A DNA stretch of 64,000 bases from Mycobacterium montefiorense (GTDB taxonomy: Bacteria > Actinomycetota > Actinomycetes > Mycobacteriales > Mycobacteriaceae): assembly GCF_003112775.1 (NCBI RefSeq), contig NZ_BFCH01000002.1:197195-261194 (forward strand), read 5' to 3'. The notes beneath the pieces are model-generated. The model was not told where the DNA came from and searched no databases. It saw only the letters and a list, made by a program, of their open reading frames with translations. The position numbers were made by a program, and so were the translations under genes. Positions within the stretch are counted from its first letter, which is position 1; every line of letters starts with the position of its first letter. Below are positions 46,432 through 56,648 of this stretch, in pieces.

Positions 46432-48801
46432 ATGAACCGGAAAAACGTGATTCGAATAGTCACGGCGATCGCTGTAGTTGTGCTGCTCGGCTGGTCGTTC
46501 TTCTATTTCAGCGATGACACCCGCGGATACAAACCCGTCGACACCTCGGTGGCGATGTCCCAGATCAACGGCGACAACGTCAAGAGCGCGCAGATCGATG
46601 ACCGGGAGCAGCAACTCCGATTGACCCTGAAGAAGGGCAACAACGACACCGACAACTCCGACAAGGTCATCACCAAGTTCCCCAGTGGTTATGCCGTCGA
46701 CCTGTTCAACGCGCTCAACGCGAAGAACGCCAAGGTCGCCACCGTCGTCAATGAGGGCAGCATCCTGGGCGAGCTGCTGGTTTACGTGTTGCCGTTGCTG
46801 TTGCTGGTGGGCCTGTTCGTGATGTTCTCGCGCATGCAAGGCGGCGCCCGAATGGGCTTCGGGTTCGGTAAATCGCGCGCCAAGCAGCTCTCCAAGGACA
46901 TGCCCAAGACCACATTCGCCGACGTCGCCGGAGTCGACGAGGCGGTCGAGGAGCTTTACGAGATCAAGGACTTCCTGCAGAACCCGTCGCGTTACCAGGC
47001 GTTGGGCGCCAAGATCCCCAAAGGAGTGCTGCTCTACGGGCCACCGGGAACCGGTAAGACGTTGCTGGCCCGCGCGGTGGCCGGAGAGGCCGGGGTGCCG
47101 TTCTTCACCATCTCGGGCTCCGACTTCGTCGAGATGTTCGTCGGTGTCGGTGCCTCGCGGGTGCGCGACCTGTTCGAGCAGGCCAAGCAGAACAGCCCGT
47201 GCATCATCTTCGTCGACGAGATCGACGCGGTGGGCCGTCAGCGCGGCGCCGGGCTAGGCGGTGGCCACGACGAGCGTGAGCAGACACTGAACCAGCTGCT
47301 GGTCGAGATGGACGGCTTCGGCGATCGCGCCGGGGTCATCCTGATCGCCGCGACCAACCGCCCCGACATCCTGGACCCGGCGCTGCTGCGCCCGGGCCGC
47401 TTCGACCGGCAGATCCCGGTGTCCAACCCCGACCTGGCCGGCCGGCGCGCGGTATTGGCCGTGCACTCCAAGGGCAAGCCGATCGCGTCGGGCGCCGACC
47501 TGGAGGGGCTGGCCAAGCGGACCGTCGGCATGACCGGCGCCGACCTGGCCAACGTCATCAACGAGGCGGCGCTGCTGACGGCCCGCGAGAACGGCACAGT
47601 CATCACCGGGCCCGCCCTCGAGGAAGCCGTGGACCGGGTGATCGGCGGACCGCGCCGCAAGGGCCGGATCATCAGCGAGCATGAGAAGAAAATCACCGCC
47701 TACCACGAAGGTGGGCACACCCTGGCCGCGTGGGCGATGCCGGACATCGACCCCGTCTACAAGGTGACGATCCTGGCCCGCGGCCGTACCGGCGGGCACG
47801 CCGTCGCGGTGCCCGAAGAGGACAAGGGCCTGCGCACCCGCTCGGAGATGGTTGCGCAGCTGGTGTTCGCGATGGGCGGGCGCGCCGCCGAGGAACTGGT
47901 GTTCCGCGAGCCGACGACCGGCGCGGTGTCCGACATCGAGCAGGCCACCAAGACCGCGCGCGCGATGGTCACCGAATTCGGTATGAGTTCCAAACTCGGT
48001 GCTGTCAAATACGGCTCCGAGCACGGCGACCCCTTCCTGGGCCGGACCATGGGCAACCAGGCGGACTACTCCCACGAGGTTGCCCGCGACATCGACGACG
48101 AGATCCGCAAGCTCATCGAGGCCGCGCACACCGAGGCCTGGGAGATCCTCACCGAATACCGCGATGTGCTCGACACTTTGGCCGGCGAGCTGCTGGAAAA
48201 AGAAACCCTGCACCGGCCCGAGCTGGAGAAGATCTTCGCCGACGTCGAAAAGCGGCCCCGGCTCACGATGTTCGACGACTTCGGTGGTCGTATCCCGTCG
48301 GACAAACCGCCGATCAAGACGCCCGGAGAGCTGGCGATCGAGCGCGGCGAGCCGTGGCCCCAACCGATCCCCGAGCCGGCTTTCAAGGCGGCCATCGCGG
48401 CGGCCAGCCAGGCCGCCGAGGCCGCGCAAGCTGAGGCCGATAGAAAAGCCCATGGCCCCAACGGTTCTCACGGTGGTCAGGGTGCCGGCGATCGCGCCGG
48501 GTCCCTGCGTCCCACTCAGCCCGACTACGGGGCTCCGGCCGGCTGGCATGCGCCCGGCTGGCCGCCGCCACCGCAGCATCAGCAACAGCCGCAGGGACAC
48601 TGGTATCCGCCTCCGCCGCAGCCACATTGGCCTGCGCCGGCTCCGAGCTATCCGGGCCAGCCGAGCCGTGGCCAGGGCCAGCCGTCGTACCCGCCCTATC
48701 CGCCGTATCCCCCACCCGGTCAGCCCAGCCCGGATCCGGCAAAATCCCCTGATCAACCGGATGAGGATGTAAGCCGGTCCAACCCGCCGGCCCGCGGCTG
48801 A
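46432..48801 (+). CDS. ftsH: ATP-dependent zinc metalloprotease FtsH
   Basis: A 789-residue membrane AAA+ protease. Two N-terminal helices (about 5-26 and 106-128) flank a periplasmic domain; the AAA module has Walker A GPPGTGKT at 203-210, Walker [10 protein letters not shown] and SRH region [18 protein letters not shown]; the M41 protease site is HEGGH at 425-429. It degrades misfolded membrane and regulatory proteins. The C-terminal ~110 residues are a Pro/Gln/Tyr-rich low-complexity tail, longer than in M. tuberculosis FtsH (760 residues in total). The ATG at 46432 is preferred to a TTG three bases earlier. Confidence 0.96.
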   Translation: MNRKNVIRIVTAIAVVVLLGWSFFYFSDDTRGYKPVDTSVAMSQINGDNVKSAQIDDREQQLRLTLKKGNNDTDNSDKVITKFPSGYAVDLFNALNAKNAKVATVVNEGSILGELLVYVLPLLLLVGLFVMFSRMQGGARMGFGFGKSRAKQLSKDMPKTTFADVAGVDEAVEELYEIKDFLQNPSRYQALGAKIPKGVLLYGPPGTGKTLLARAVAGEAGVPFFTISGSDFVEMFVGVGASRVRDLFEQAKQNSPCIIFVDEIDAVGRQRGAGLGGGHDEREQTLNQLLVEMDGFGDRAGVILIAATNRPDILDPALLRPGRFDRQIPVSNPDLAGRRAVLAVHSKGKPIASGADLEGLAKRTVGMTGADLANVINEAALLTARENGTVITGPALEEAVDRVIGGPRRKGRIISEHEKKITAYHEGGHTLAAWAMPDIDPVYKVTILARGRTGGHAVAVPEEDKGLRTRSEMVAQLVFAMGGRAAEELVFREPTTGAVSDIEQATKTARAMVTEFGMSSKLGAVKYGSEHGDPFLGRTMGNQADYSHEVARDIDDEIRKLIEAAHTEAWEILTEYRDVLDTLAGELLEKETLHRPELEKIFADVEKRPRLTMFDDFGGRIPSDKPPIKTPGELAIERGEPWPQPIPEPAFKAAIAAASQAAEAAQAEADRKAHGPNGSHGGQGAGDRAGSLRPTQPDYGAPAGWHAPGWPPPPQHQQQPQGHWYPPPPQPHWPAPAPSYPGQPSRGQGQPSYPPYPPYPPPGQPSPDPAKSPDQPDEDVSRSNPPARG

Positions 48802-48815
48802 CGAACGGAGATTCG

Positions 48816-49424
48816 ATGGCGCTCCCGGATACCCGCATCGAGCTGGATCGCGTACGGGCGTTCGACCAGCCACGTGCTGAGGCGGCGGTCCGCGAGTTGT
48901 TGTACGCGATCGGCGAAGACCCCGATCGAGACGGGTTGCGCGACACCCCGGCTCGCGTCGCTCGCGCGTACCGGGAAATATTCTCCGGGCTCTACACCGA
49001 TCCGGATGCCGTGCTCAACACCATGTTCGACGAGGAGCACGACGAGTTGGTGATCGTCAAGGAAATCCCGCTGTACTCCACGTGTGAGCATCACCTGGTG
49101 TCGTTCCACGGCGTGGCCCATGTCGGCTACATCCCCGGCGAGGAAGGCCGGGTAACCGGGTTGTCGAAAATCGCCCGGCTGGTTGACCTTTACGCCAAGC
49201 GGCCGCAGGTTCAAGAGCGGCTCACCAGCCAAATCGCCGACGCGTTGGTGAACCGGCTTGCCCCCCGCGGGGTGATCGTCGTCGTCGAGGCCGAGCATCT
49301 GTGCATGGCGATGCGCGGTGTCCGCAAGCCCGGCGCCACCACCACCACCTCCGCGGTGCGCGGCCAGTTCAAAACCGATGCGGCCTCCCGAGCCGAAGCG
49401 CTCGATCTCATCCTGCGTAAGTGA
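48816..49424 (+). CDS. folE: GTP cyclohydrolase I
   Basis: A 202-residue type I GTP cyclohydrolase, first step of folate synthesis, converting GTP to dihydroneopterin triphosphate. Zinc-site motifs are intact: [10 protein letters not shown] supplies Cys and His, and [12 protein letters not shown] the second Cys. [14 protein letters not shown] and [23 protein letters not shown] are conserved. GGAG precedes the ATG by 6 bases. It follows ftsH by 14 bases and overlaps folP (GTGA), forming ftsH-folE-folP-folB-folK. Confidence 0.96.
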   Translation: MALPDTRIELDRVRAFDQPRAEAAVRELLYAIGEDPDRDGLRDTPARVARAYREIFSGLYTDPDAVLNTMFDEEHDELVIVKEIPLYSTCEHHLVSFHGVAHVGYIPGEEGRVTGLSKIARLVDLYAKRPQVQERLTSQIADALVNRLAPRGVIVVVEAEHLCMAMRGVRKPGATTTTSAVRGQFKTDAASRAEALDLILRK

Positions 49425-50251
49425 GTTCGCCGCCTGTGCAGGTTGTCGGGGTTGTGAACGTCACTGACGACTCATTCTCGGATGGCGGACGCTACCTCTG
49501 TACCGACAACGCCGTCGCGCACGGCCTGGCGTTGGCGGCCGAAGGTGCGGGCATCGTCGACGTGGGCGGAGAGTCGACCCGGCCCGGAGCCACCCGGATC
49601 GACCCACGGGTCGAGAGCTCCCGCGTCCTTCCTGTCATCAAAGAACTTGCGGCACAGGGTATTACGGTGAGCATCGATACTATGCACGCTGAAGTCGCTC
49701 GCGCCGCCCTGCAGAACGGCGCGCGGATCGTCAACGACGTGTCCGGCGGACGAGCCGATCCGGCGATGGCACCACTGATGGCCGAAGCTGGTGCGCTATG
49801 GGTGTTGATGCACTGGCGATCGGTGTCGTCGAGCCACCCGCACGAGGCTCCGCACTACCGTGACGTGGTGGCCGAGGTGCGCTCGGAACTGCTGGCCAGC
49901 GTGGACGCCGCGGTGGCCGCCGGCGTCAACCCGGCGAAGCTGGTCATCGACCCGGGACTTGGATTCGCCAAGACGGGACAACACAATTGGGCGTTGCTGC
50001 ATGCCCTGCCGGAACTGGTGGCCACCGGGGTGCCGGTGCTCCTGGGTGCCTCGCGTAAACGGTTCCTCGGTACGCTGTTGGCCGGACCGGACTCCTCGCC
50101 CCGGCCGCCCGATGGGCGAGAGACGGCGACCGCGGTGATTTCCGCGCTGGCCGCCCTGCACGGAGTCTGGGGTGTGCGAGTGCACGATGTGCGGGCCTCT
50201 GTCGACGCCCTCAAGGTCGTCGGCGCCTGGACGCAGATAGGGCGGACATAG
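49421..50251 (+). CDS. folP: dihydropteroate synthase
   Basis: A 276-residue DHPS that joins dihydropterin pyrophosphate and p-aminobenzoate, the sulfonamide target. Conserved elements are [40 protein letters not shown] and GASRKRFLG. The GTG at 49421 overlaps the folE stop. M. tuberculosis has this gene (folP1) and a distant paralogue folP2; neighbours identify this as the folate-operon copy. Confidence 0.96.
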   Translation: MSSPPVQVVGVVNVTDDSFSDGGRYLCTDNAVAHGLALAAEGAGIVDVGGESTRPGATRIDPRVESSRVLPVIKELAAQGITVSIDTMHAEVARAALQNGARIVNDVSGGRADPAMAPLMAEAGALWVLMHWRSVSSSHPHEAPHYRDVVAEVRSELLASVDAAVAAGVNPAKLVIDPGLGFAKTGQHNWALLHALPELVATGVPVLLGASRKRFLGTLLAGPDSSPRPPDGRETATAVISALAALHGVWGVRVHDVRASVDALKVVGAWTQIGRT

Positions 50252-50255
50252 AGCA

Positions 50256-50654
50256 ATGGCTGACCGAATCGAGTTGCGCGGCTTAACAGTTCATGGCCGG
50301 CATGGAGTCTTCGAGGCCGAGCGGACAAATGGGCAGGAATTCGTCGTCGACATCGTCGTGTGGATCGACCTGGTCGACGCCGCCGCCAGCGATGACCTGG
50401 CCGACACCCACGACTACGGCGCTCTGGTCCAGCGGGCCGCCGACATCGTTGCGGGGCCTCCGCACAACCTGATCGAGACGGTGGGAGCCGAGATTGCCGA
50501 TCACGTGATGGCCGACGAGCGGGTACACGCTGTCGAGGTGACGGTGCATAAGCCACAGGCCCCGATACCGCAGAAGTTCGCCGATGTCGCGGTGGTGATC
50601 CGGCGGTCGCGGCGCGGCGGGCGCGGTTCGGTGATTCCCGCGGGTTCAGTCTGA
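50256..50654 (+). CDS. folB: dihydroneopterin aldolase
   Basis: A 132-residue DHNA/FolB enzyme converting dihydroneopterin to 6-hydroxymethyl-dihydropterin and glycolaldehyde. It opens [20 protein letters not shown], with the pterin-binding Glu in the [12 protein letters not shown] helix and the catalytic Lys in VHKPQAPIP. The C-terminus carries a short basic extension (RRSRRGGRG). It starts 4 bases after folP and overlaps folK by one base (TGATG). Confidence 0.95.
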   Translation: MADRIELRGLTVHGRHGVFEAERTNGQEFVVDIVVWIDLVDAAASDDLADTHDYGALVQRAADIVAGPPHNLIETVGAEIADHVMADERVHAVEVTVHKPQAPIPQKFADVAVVIRRSRRGGRGSVIPAGSV

Positions 50655-51205
50655 TGACCCGCGTCGTACTGTCCATCGGCTCCAACCTGGGGGACCGGCT
50701 GGCGCGACTGCAGTCGGTGGTCGACGGGCTCGGCGACGCACTGCTGGCGGTCTCGCCCGTCTACGAGACCGCCCCCTGGGGGCGGGTGGAGCAGGGGCCG
50801 TTTCTCAACGCGGTGCTGATCGCCGACGACCCGGCCCGCGACGGCCAGGCCTGGCTGCGCCGGGCGCAGGAGTTTGAACATGCGGCGGGCCGGGTTCGCG
50901 GCGAGCGCTGGGGCCCGCGCACCCTGGACGTCGACCTGATTGCCTGCTACTCCGCGGACGGCGAGGTGATCAGTCTGGACAACAACCTGACACTGCCGCA
51001 TCCGCTGGCCCACCTGCGGGCCTTCGTGATGGTGCCCTGGCTGGCCGTCGACCCGGGGGCTCAGCTGACCGTGGCCGGTGGGCCCCAACCCGTCGCTCAG
51101 CTGTTGGCCGAACTCGATCCCGCCGACCAAGAGGCGGTCCGGCTGTCCGTACAGACGCTCACGCACCGGGCCGCGTCCCGAGCCGATCCGGAATCGCAGA
51201 GCTGA
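50654..51205 (+). CDS. folK: HPPK, 6-hydroxymethyl-dihydropterin pyrophosphokinase
   Basis: A 183-residue pyrophosphokinase making the DHPS substrate. Signature elements are SIGSNLGDRLARL, VYETAPWG, the pterin-site FLNAVL, and GERWGPRTLDVDLIAC with the Mg2+-binding Asp pair. It overlaps folB at the start and the DUF3180 gene at the end (both TGATG). The C-terminal ~20 residues are variable. Confidence 0.95.
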   Translation: MTRVVLSIGSNLGDRLARLQSVVDGLGDALLAVSPVYETAPWGRVEQGPFLNAVLIADDPARDGQAWLRRAQEFEHAAGRVRGERWGPRTLDVDLIACYSADGEVISLDNNLTLPHPLAHLRAFVMVPWLAVDPGAQLTVAGGPQPVAQLLAELDPADQEAVRLSVQTLTHRAASRADPESQS

Positions 51206-51690
51206 TGGGGCCGACTAGAAAACGTGACCTGACGGCCGCGGTAGTCGGCGCTGCGATACTGAGTTACCTGCTGATCAGGTCGTCGTTCCGGTGGTTTCCG
51301 CCGATCACGGTGTGGACGGGTCTGTCGCTGCTCGCGGTGGCTATCGCCGAGGTGCTGTGGGCGCGCTACGTACGAGCCAGGATCGCCGAAGGGGAGATCG
51401 GTGACGGGCCCGGCTGGCTGCACCCGCTCGCGGTGGCACGCACCGTGGTGATTGCCAAGGCGTCGGCCTGGGTCGGCGCCCTGGTGCTGGGCTGGTGGGT
51501 CGGGGTGCTGGTGTACTTCCTGCCGCGTCGGTCCTGGCTGCGGGTCGCCGCGGAGGACACCACGGGAACGGTGGTGGCCGCCGTCAGCGCGTTGGCGCTA
51601 CTGGTCGCCGCGCTGTGGCTACAGCACTGCTGCAAATCCCCGCCGGACCAGACCGAGCACGGCGGGGGGGCCGAAGGAGCGGAAGGCTAA
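51205..51690 (+). CDS. DUF3180 membrane protein (Rv3605c type)
   Basis: A 161-residue protein with four hydrophobic helices (about 13-28, 33-53, 73-100 and 115-137) separated by short basic loops, matching DUF3180, an actinobacterial family found next to folK. Function is unknown. The start TGATG overlap with folK makes co-translation likely, but no biochemical link to folate is evident; the association may be only positional. Confidence 0.87.
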   Translation: MGPTRKRDLTAAVVGAAILSYLLIRSSFRWFPPITVWTGLSLLAVAIAEVLWARYVRARIAEGEIGDGPGWLHPLAVARTVVIAKASAWVGALVLGWWVGVLVYFLPRRSWLRVAAEDTTGTVVAAVSALALLVAALWLQHCCKSPPDQTEHGGGAEGAEG

Positions 51691-51833
51691 GGGCCCACCG
51701 AGGTTGCGGACCATCCGGCGGGCGGACGCGAACGGCCCGGCAGTTAACGGCGATTAATCAACGAATTAACCCAGGTGAGAATCGCCGGAGTCGTGCGACA
51801 CGCGCGATGACGTCGCACAGGTACAGTCAGGCC

Positions 51834-53279
51834 ATGACCGTTCTGTCCCGCGGCGCCCGGGGTCGGCGCGGCGGCCGCAGGCCGGGGTGGGTGCTCTTGA
51901 CGGCGTTGCTGGTCCTCGCGATGGGGGCCAGTTCCGCACTGGTTTTCACCAATCGGGTGGAACTTCTCAAGCTCGCTGTGATCCTGGCGCTGTGGGCCGC
52001 AGTCGCCGGTGCTTTCGTGTCGGTGCTCTACCGTCGGCAAAGCGACGCCGATCAGTCGCGGGTGCGGGACTTGAAGCTGGTCTATGACTTGCAGCTGGAT
52101 CGGGAAATCTCGGCGCGCCGTGAGTACGAGCTGACGGTCGAGTCCCAGTTGCGGCGCGAGCTGGCCTCCGAGATACGCGCTGCGGCCGATGACGATCTAG
52201 CCGCGCTGCGCGCGGAAGTGTCCGCGCTGCGGACCAGCCTGGAGATCTTGTTCGACACCGACCTCGAGCAGCGCCCGGCGCTGGGAACCATGGAGACCGA
52301 TACGCCGCCGGCCCGCGCGTACAGCGACTGGGACCGCAACGGGGAAGGCGCTGGAGTCGATTGGGTGACCAGCGATCGGGTCACCTCGGTCCGCGAGGGC
52401 CACCCGGTGGACTCCGCTGAGCCTCGCATCGACGAATCCGCGATCATCGACGTGCCCGAAGAGCCGCTGGTGCCGCCGCGTTCGCGGGAGCGGGCGCGGT
52501 TCCAATACGAAGACCAGCAAGAGGCGGCCTACCCGCCGCCACCGGCCCAGTATCCGCAGACTCCGCCGTATGTGGTCCCGCAAGAGGTCCCGTATCCGCC
52601 CCCGCCGATGCCCGCCCCTGCCGCGGCCGAGCAGCGATTCGAGCCCCAACACTGGCAGCCGCACCCCCAGCAGGTGCCGCCACCCGGGCCACCACCACCG
52701 GAGCCACAGCCCGGATTGGCGCGGCCCGACTGGCAGCCGGTTATCTCCGACGGGCTCTGGTTGCCTCCGGGAGCACCCGGCAGCAACTGGGCGGGCGGCG
52801 ATTCACCCGATGCGGCCGCCGAAACGTCGGGCCGGCGTCGGCGCTCCCGGCATTCCAACCCCGAGGAGCAGTTCGAGGGCCCGCCAGTCGAGCCCGAGCC
52901 CCCAGCGCCGGACAGCGAATCCAGCCGTCGGGCACGCTCGCGCCATTCCGCGGAGTACCGCGACTATTCCGTCGCGAACTTCCTCGGACCGAACGAGCCC
53001 GGCCCAGCGCCGCCACCTCGCCCCGCCGCCGCGACCGCGCCGCCCCCGCCGCCGCACGCCAGGCAGGAACTTCACGACGCGGAGCCGCCGCCACCCCGAC
53101 TCGCCCCCGCGCCGCACCCGGAGCCCGCACCCCGCCACCTCGGGGCGGAATCCGGGCCCGAGGCGCCGGACAACATCGGTGAGGGCCCGCAGACCGGTGG
53201 TCAGTCGGTTGCCGACCTGCTGGCCCGGCTGCAGGTACAGCCATCCGGGGGTGGCCGGCGTCGTCGCCGGGAAGGCTGA
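51834..53279 (+). CDS. Pro-rich membrane protein of DUF6779 type (Rv3604c type)
   Basis: A 481-residue protein. Residues 1-15 are Arg/Gly-rich, two helices follow (about 19-35 and 44-62), then a charged segment likely to form a coiled coil (DLQLDREISARREYELTVESQ region to about 150), and from about 200 a long Pro-rich low-complexity tail with PPPPP clusters. This two-helix plus disordered tail layout fits a cytoplasmic-facing scaffold rather than an enzyme. It is longer than the M. tuberculosis protein (397), mostly through the tail. ATG 51834 chosen; ATG 51807 is the alternative. Confidence 0.8.
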   Translation: MTVLSRGARGRRGGRRPGWVLLTALLVLAMGASSALVFTNRVELLKLAVILALWAAVAGAFVSVLYRRQSDADQSRVRDLKLVYDLQLDREISARREYELTVESQLRRELASEIRAAADDDLAALRAEVSALRTSLEILFDTDLEQRPALGTMETDTPPARAYSDWDRNGEGAGVDWVTSDRVTSVREGHPVDSAEPRIDESAIIDVPEEPLVPPRSRERARFQYEDQQEAAYPPPPAQYPQTPPYVVPQEVPYPPPPMPAPAAAEQRFEPQHWQPHPQQVPPPGPPPPEPQPGLARPDWQPVISDGLWLPPGAPGSNWAGGDSPDAAAETSGRRRRSRHSNPEEQFEGPPVEPEPPAPDSESSRRARSRHSAEYRDYSVANFLGPNEPGPAPPPRPAAATAPPPPPHARQELHDAEPPPPRLAPAPHPEPAPRHLGAESGPEAPDNIGEGPQTGGQSVADLLARLQVQPSGGGRRRRREG

Positions 53280-53395
53280 GCTGGGACATTCCTCACATTG
53301 GGGCAGCGTCCGGGATCGACTAAAATCTGGATGACCGTCCGGTACCCAGCACCTGGGACTGGAACGAACGAATCAACATTGTGAGGCCGTCTGCG

Positions 53396-54307
53396 ATGGA
53401 GCAGTTCGACGGTTTGCGCCCGGCCAGGCTCAAGGTGGGCATCATTTCGGCAGGCCGGGTGGGTACCGGCCTGGGGGTCGCCCTGGAGCGCGCTGAGCAC
53501 GTTGTAGTGGCATGCAGCGCCATCTCCCATGCGTCGCGGGAGCGGGCGGCGCGCCGGCTGCCGGACACCTCGATAGTCCCACCCCAGGATGTGGCCGCCG
53601 CGGCCGAACTGCTGCTGTTGTCGGTTCCCGACAGCGAACTCGCCGGCCTGGTGTCCGGGCTGGCCGCCACCTCGGCGGTGCGGCCCGGCACGATCGTGGT
53701 CCACACCTCGGGCGCCAACGGGGTCGGCATCCTCGCGCCGCTGACCCAGCATGGCTGCATACCGCTGGCGATCCACCCGGCGATGACGTTCACCGGCTCC
53801 GACGAGGACATCAGCCGGCTGCCGGACACCTGCTTCGGCATCACCGCGGCCGACGATGTCGGCTACGCGATCGGGCAGTCGCTGGTTCTGGAGATGGGCG
53901 GCGAGCCGTTCTGCGTCCGCGAGGACGCCCGCATCCTGTACCACGCCGCCCTGGCCCATGCGGGCAATCACATCGTGGCGGTGCTCGCCGATGCGCTCGA
54001 CGCGTTGCGGGCGGCGCTGCGGGGCAGCGAACTGCTCGGGCAGCAAGCCGTCGACGAGCAGCCCGGCGGCCTTGCCGAGCGCATCGTGGGACCGCTGGCC
54101 CGGGCGGCGCTGGAGAACACGCTGCAGCGTGGGCAGGCCGCGCTCACCGGTCCGGTCGCCCGCGGTGATGCGGCCGCGGTCGCCGCCCATCTGCGCGCGC
54201 TGGCGCAGGTTGATCCGGAGCTGGCGCAGGCCTATCGGGTGAACGCCCTGCGGACCGCGCAGCGCGCACACGCTCCGTCCGACGTCGTCGAGGTGTTGGC
54301 GCGATGA
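53396..54307 (+). CDS. Rossmann-like oxidoreductase with DUF2520 domain (Rv3603c type)
   Basis: A 303-residue two-domain protein. The N-terminal Rossmann-like part has [19 protein letters not shown], a dinucleotide-binding loop with Ala in place of one Gly; the C-terminal part is DUF2520, with the [12 protein letters not shown] and HPAMTFTG motifs. The architecture resembles ketopantoate reductase and pyrroline-5-carboxylate reductase. It is always next to panC in actinobacteria, so it may supply pantoate or act elsewhere in pantothenate synthesis, which is an inference. ATG 53396 gives the M. tuberculosis length; GTG 53381 is possible. It overlaps panC by ATGA. Confidence 0.86.
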   Translation: MEQFDGLRPARLKVGIISAGRVGTGLGVALERAEHVVVACSAISHASRERAARRLPDTSIVPPQDVAAAAELLLLSVPDSELAGLVSGLAATSAVRPGTIVVHTSGANGVGILAPLTQHGCIPLAIHPAMTFTGSDEDISRLPDTCFGITAADDVGYAIGQSLVLEMGGEPFCVREDARILYHAALAHAGNHIVAVLADALDALRAALRGSELLGQQAVDEQPGGLAERIVGPLARAALENTLQRGQAALTGPVARGDAAAVAAHLRALAQVDPELAQAYRVNALRTAQRAHAPSDVVEVLAR

Positions 54308-55242
54308 ACGCGACGACGGCCCGACCGCCGGCGTTTAAGCCGGGTGAACTGAATATCTACTCGGCGCCACGCGACGCCTCGGACGTCAGCCGCGCGCTGC
54401 GCTACACCGGCCGCCGGGTGATGTTGGTGCCGACGATGGGCGCGCTGCACGAGGGGCATCTGGCCCTGGTGCGCGCCGCCAAACGGGTGCCCGGCTCCGT
54501 AGTGGCTGTTTCGATCTTCGTGAATCCGTTGCAGTTTGGTGCCGGGGAAGACCTGGACGCCTACCCACGCACGCTCGACAACGACCTGGCGCTGCTGCGC
54601 GGCGAAGGTGTCGAGGTGGTGTTCGCCCCTACCGCCGCCGCGATGTATCCCGACGGCCTACGCACCACCGTGCAGCCTGGTCCGCTGGCCGGTCAGCTCG
54701 AAGGTGCTTCGCGGCCAACACATTTCGCGGGAATGCTAACGGTCGTGTGCAAGCTGCTGCAGATCGTGCACCCAGACCGTGCCTTCTTCGGCGAGAAGGA
54801 TTACCAGCAACTGGTCCTGATCCGGCAGATGGTTGCCGACCTGAACATCGACGTGCAGGTCGTCGGTGTGCCGATCGTGCGGGAAGTTGACGGCCTGGCG
54901 ATGTCGTCGCGCAATCGCTACCTCGATACCGAGCAGCGTGAACTGGCCGTAGCACTTTCGGCGGCGCTGACGGCCGGTGCGCATGCGGCGGGGCACGGCG
55001 TCCAGGCCGTGCTGGATGCGGCCCGCACGGTGCTCGATGCCACCCCCGGACTCGTGCTCGACTACCTGGAGCTGCGCAGCACTGAGCTCGGACCCGAACC
55101 CATCAACGGATCCGGTCGGCTGCTGATCGCCGCCCGGCTCGGCACCACCAGACTGCTGGACAACGTTGCAATCCAAATCGATGGTATCGCCGGCACCTCT
55201 CGGGGGCCGGACGGACATGTTGAAACACCTTGGAGGAACTGA
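54304..55242 (+). CDS. panC: pantothenate synthetase
   Basis: A 312-residue ATP-dependent ligase of pantoate and beta-alanine. The nucleotidyltransferase HIGH motif appears as HEGH in [10 protein letters not shown], the pantoate site as [18 protein letters not shown], and the KMSKS equivalent as [18 protein letters not shown] is conserved. It follows the DUF2520 gene by overlap and overlaps panD by one base, so pantothenate genes are translated together. Counterpart: Rv3602c. Confidence 0.96.
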   Translation: MNATTARPPAFKPGELNIYSAPRDASDVSRALRYTGRRVMLVPTMGALHEGHLALVRAAKRVPGSVVAVSIFVNPLQFGAGEDLDAYPRTLDNDLALLRGEGVEVVFAPTAAAMYPDGLRTTVQPGPLAGQLEGASRPTHFAGMLTVVCKLLQIVHPDRAFFGEKDYQQLVLIRQMVADLNIDVQVVGVPIVREVDGLAMSSRNRYLDTEQRELAVALSAALTAGAHAAGHGVQAVLDAARTVLDATPGLVLDYLELRSTELGPEPINGSGRLLIAARLGTTRLLDNVAIQIDGIAGTSRGPDGHVETPWRN

Positions 55243-55685
55243 TGTTTCGGACGATGCTCAAGTCGAAAATCCACCGCGCCACTGTCACGCAAGCGGATCT
55301 GCACTACGTCGGCTCGGTGACCATCGATGCCGACCTGATGGAGGCCGCCGATCTGTTGGAGGGCGAGCAGGTGACCATCGTGGACATCGACAACGGCGCC
55401 CGGCTCGTCACCTACGCGATCACCGGCGAGCGTGGCACCGGCATCATCGGAATAAATGGTGCCGCAGCGCATCTCGTGCACCCCGGCGACTTGGTGATCC
55501 TGATCGCCTACGGCACGATGGAGGATGCCGAGGCGCGTGCCTACCAGCCACGCATCGTCTTCGTCGATGCCGACAACAAGCAGATCGACCTGGGGAGCGA
55601 TCCGGCTTTCGTGCCCGACGATGCGGCCGACCTATCCCCGGCACGCGGGCGGTACCCCCACAACCCCCGGATCGGCGTCCTGTAA
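55242..55685 (+). CDS. panD: aspartate 1-decarboxylase (pyruvoyl enzyme) proenzyme
   Basis: A 147-residue proenzyme that makes beta-alanine. Self-cleavage between Gly24 and Ser25 in HYVGSVTID yields the pyruvoyl cofactor. Conserved [12 protein letters not shown] and INGAAAHLV motifs are present. The C-terminal tail beyond residue 125 is the mycobacterial extension implicated in ClpC1-dependent turnover and pyrazinoic-acid sensitivity; clpC1 lies 3.7 kb downstream. The ATG at 55242 overlaps the panC stop (TGATG). Confidence 0.96.
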   Translation: MFRTMLKSKIHRATVTQADLHYVGSVTIDADLMEAADLLEGEQVTIVDIDNGARLVTYAITGERGTGIIGINGAAAHLVHPGDLVILIAYGTMEDAEARAYQPRIVFVDADNKQIDLGSDPAFVPDDAADLSPARGRYPHNPRIGVL

Positions 55686-55687
55686 TC

Positions 55688-56512
55688 GTGCTGCTTGCGA
55701 TCGACGTTCGCAACACGCACACCGTGGTCGGGCTGCTGTCCGGCGCCAAAGAGCACGCAAAAGTCGTGCAGCACTGGCGGATCCGCACCGAGTCCGAAGT
55801 CACCGCGGACGAACTGGCGCTGACCATCGACGGCCTGATCGGCGACGACTCCGAGCAGCTCACCGGCGCCGCGGCCCTGTCCACCGTTCCGTCGGTGTTG
55901 CACGAAGTGCGGGTCATGCTCGACCAGTACTGGCCGTCGGTTCCGCACGTGCTGATCGAGCCCGGGGTGCGGACCGGTATCCCGCTGCTGGTCGACAACC
56001 CGAAAGAGGTCGGCGCCGACCGGATCGTCAATTGCCTGGCGGCGTTTCAGAAATACGGAAAAGCCTGCATCGTCGTCGACTTCGGATCGTCGATCTGTGT
56101 GGACGTGGTTTCGGCCAAGGGGGAGTTCCTCGGCGGCGCGATCGCACCCGGGGTGCAGGTCTCCTCGGATGCCGCGGCGGCCCGCTCGGCCGCGCTGCGC
56201 CGGGTCGAGCTGTCCCGCCCCCGGTCGGTGATCGGTAAGAACACCGTCGAATGCATGCAAGCGGGCGCGGTGTTCGGCTTCGCCGGGCTGGTAGACGGCC
56301 TGGTGACGCGCATCCGCGAGGACGTCGACGGCTTTTCCGACGACTTAGGCGATCAAGTCGTGGTGGTGGCCACCGGCCACACCGCGCCGCTGCTGCTGTC
56401 CGAGCTGCAGACCGTTGCCCATTACGACCAGCACCTGACGCTGGACGGGCTGCGACTGGTGTTCGAGCGCAACCGGGACGCCCAGCGCGGCCGGCTCAAG
56501 ACCGCACACTGA
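55688..56512 (+). CDS. coaX: type III pantothenate kinase family protein CoaX
   Basis: A 274-residue ASKHA-fold protein. Phosphate-loop [16 protein letters not shown], the [13 protein letters not shown] helix and the second phosphate motif [15 protein letters not shown] are recognisable. Type III PanK phosphorylates pantothenate, but the M. tuberculosis CoaX is reported inactive, with CoaA as the functional kinase; the canonical DxGNT and DxGT motifs are altered here (DVRNT, DFGSS), so activity is also doubtful. The GTG at 55688 lies 2 bases after panD. Confidence 0.88.
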   Translation: MLLAIDVRNTHTVVGLLSGAKEHAKVVQHWRIRTESEVTADELALTIDGLIGDDSEQLTGAAALSTVPSVLHEVRVMLDQYWPSVPHVLIEPGVRTGIPLLVDNPKEVGADRIVNCLAAFQKYGKACIVVDFGSSICVDVVSAKGEFLGGAIAPGVQVSSDAAAARSAALRRVELSRPRSVIGKNTVECMQAGAVFGFAGLVDGLVTRIREDVDGFSDDLGDQVVVVATGHTAPLLLSELQTVAHYDQHLTLDGLRLVFERNRDAQRGRLKTAH

Positions 56513-56648
56513 CGTTCTCGCTCGCGCTGAGCGTGCGCACAGGGCGGAAACGCACCCGGTTCCACGCCGTGACCCCACACTCGAAGCCACCAGCGCACAC
56601 TCGACGCCTGCGGCGACGGCCGCGCCAAGTCCTTTAAGCTGGCACGTC

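Noticed and set aside
47254..48873. 539-codon leftward open frame opposite ftsH
   Set aside because: It mirrors the high-GC third-position pattern of ftsH, whose domains are unmistakable on the other strand; its translation is Gly/Arg/Val-rich without family features.
52480..53180. Repeat array in the Pro-rich tail of the DUF6779-type gene
   Set aside because: The CCG-rich pattern encodes proline-rich low complexity within an open frame and has no constant repeat unit; not a CRISPR or tandem repeat.
56513..56648. Small gene between coaX and lysS
   Set aside because: The 136 bases contain only short frames, and the motif-rich sequence (such as GCGCACACTCGACGCC) looks like intergenic DNA rather than coding sequence.
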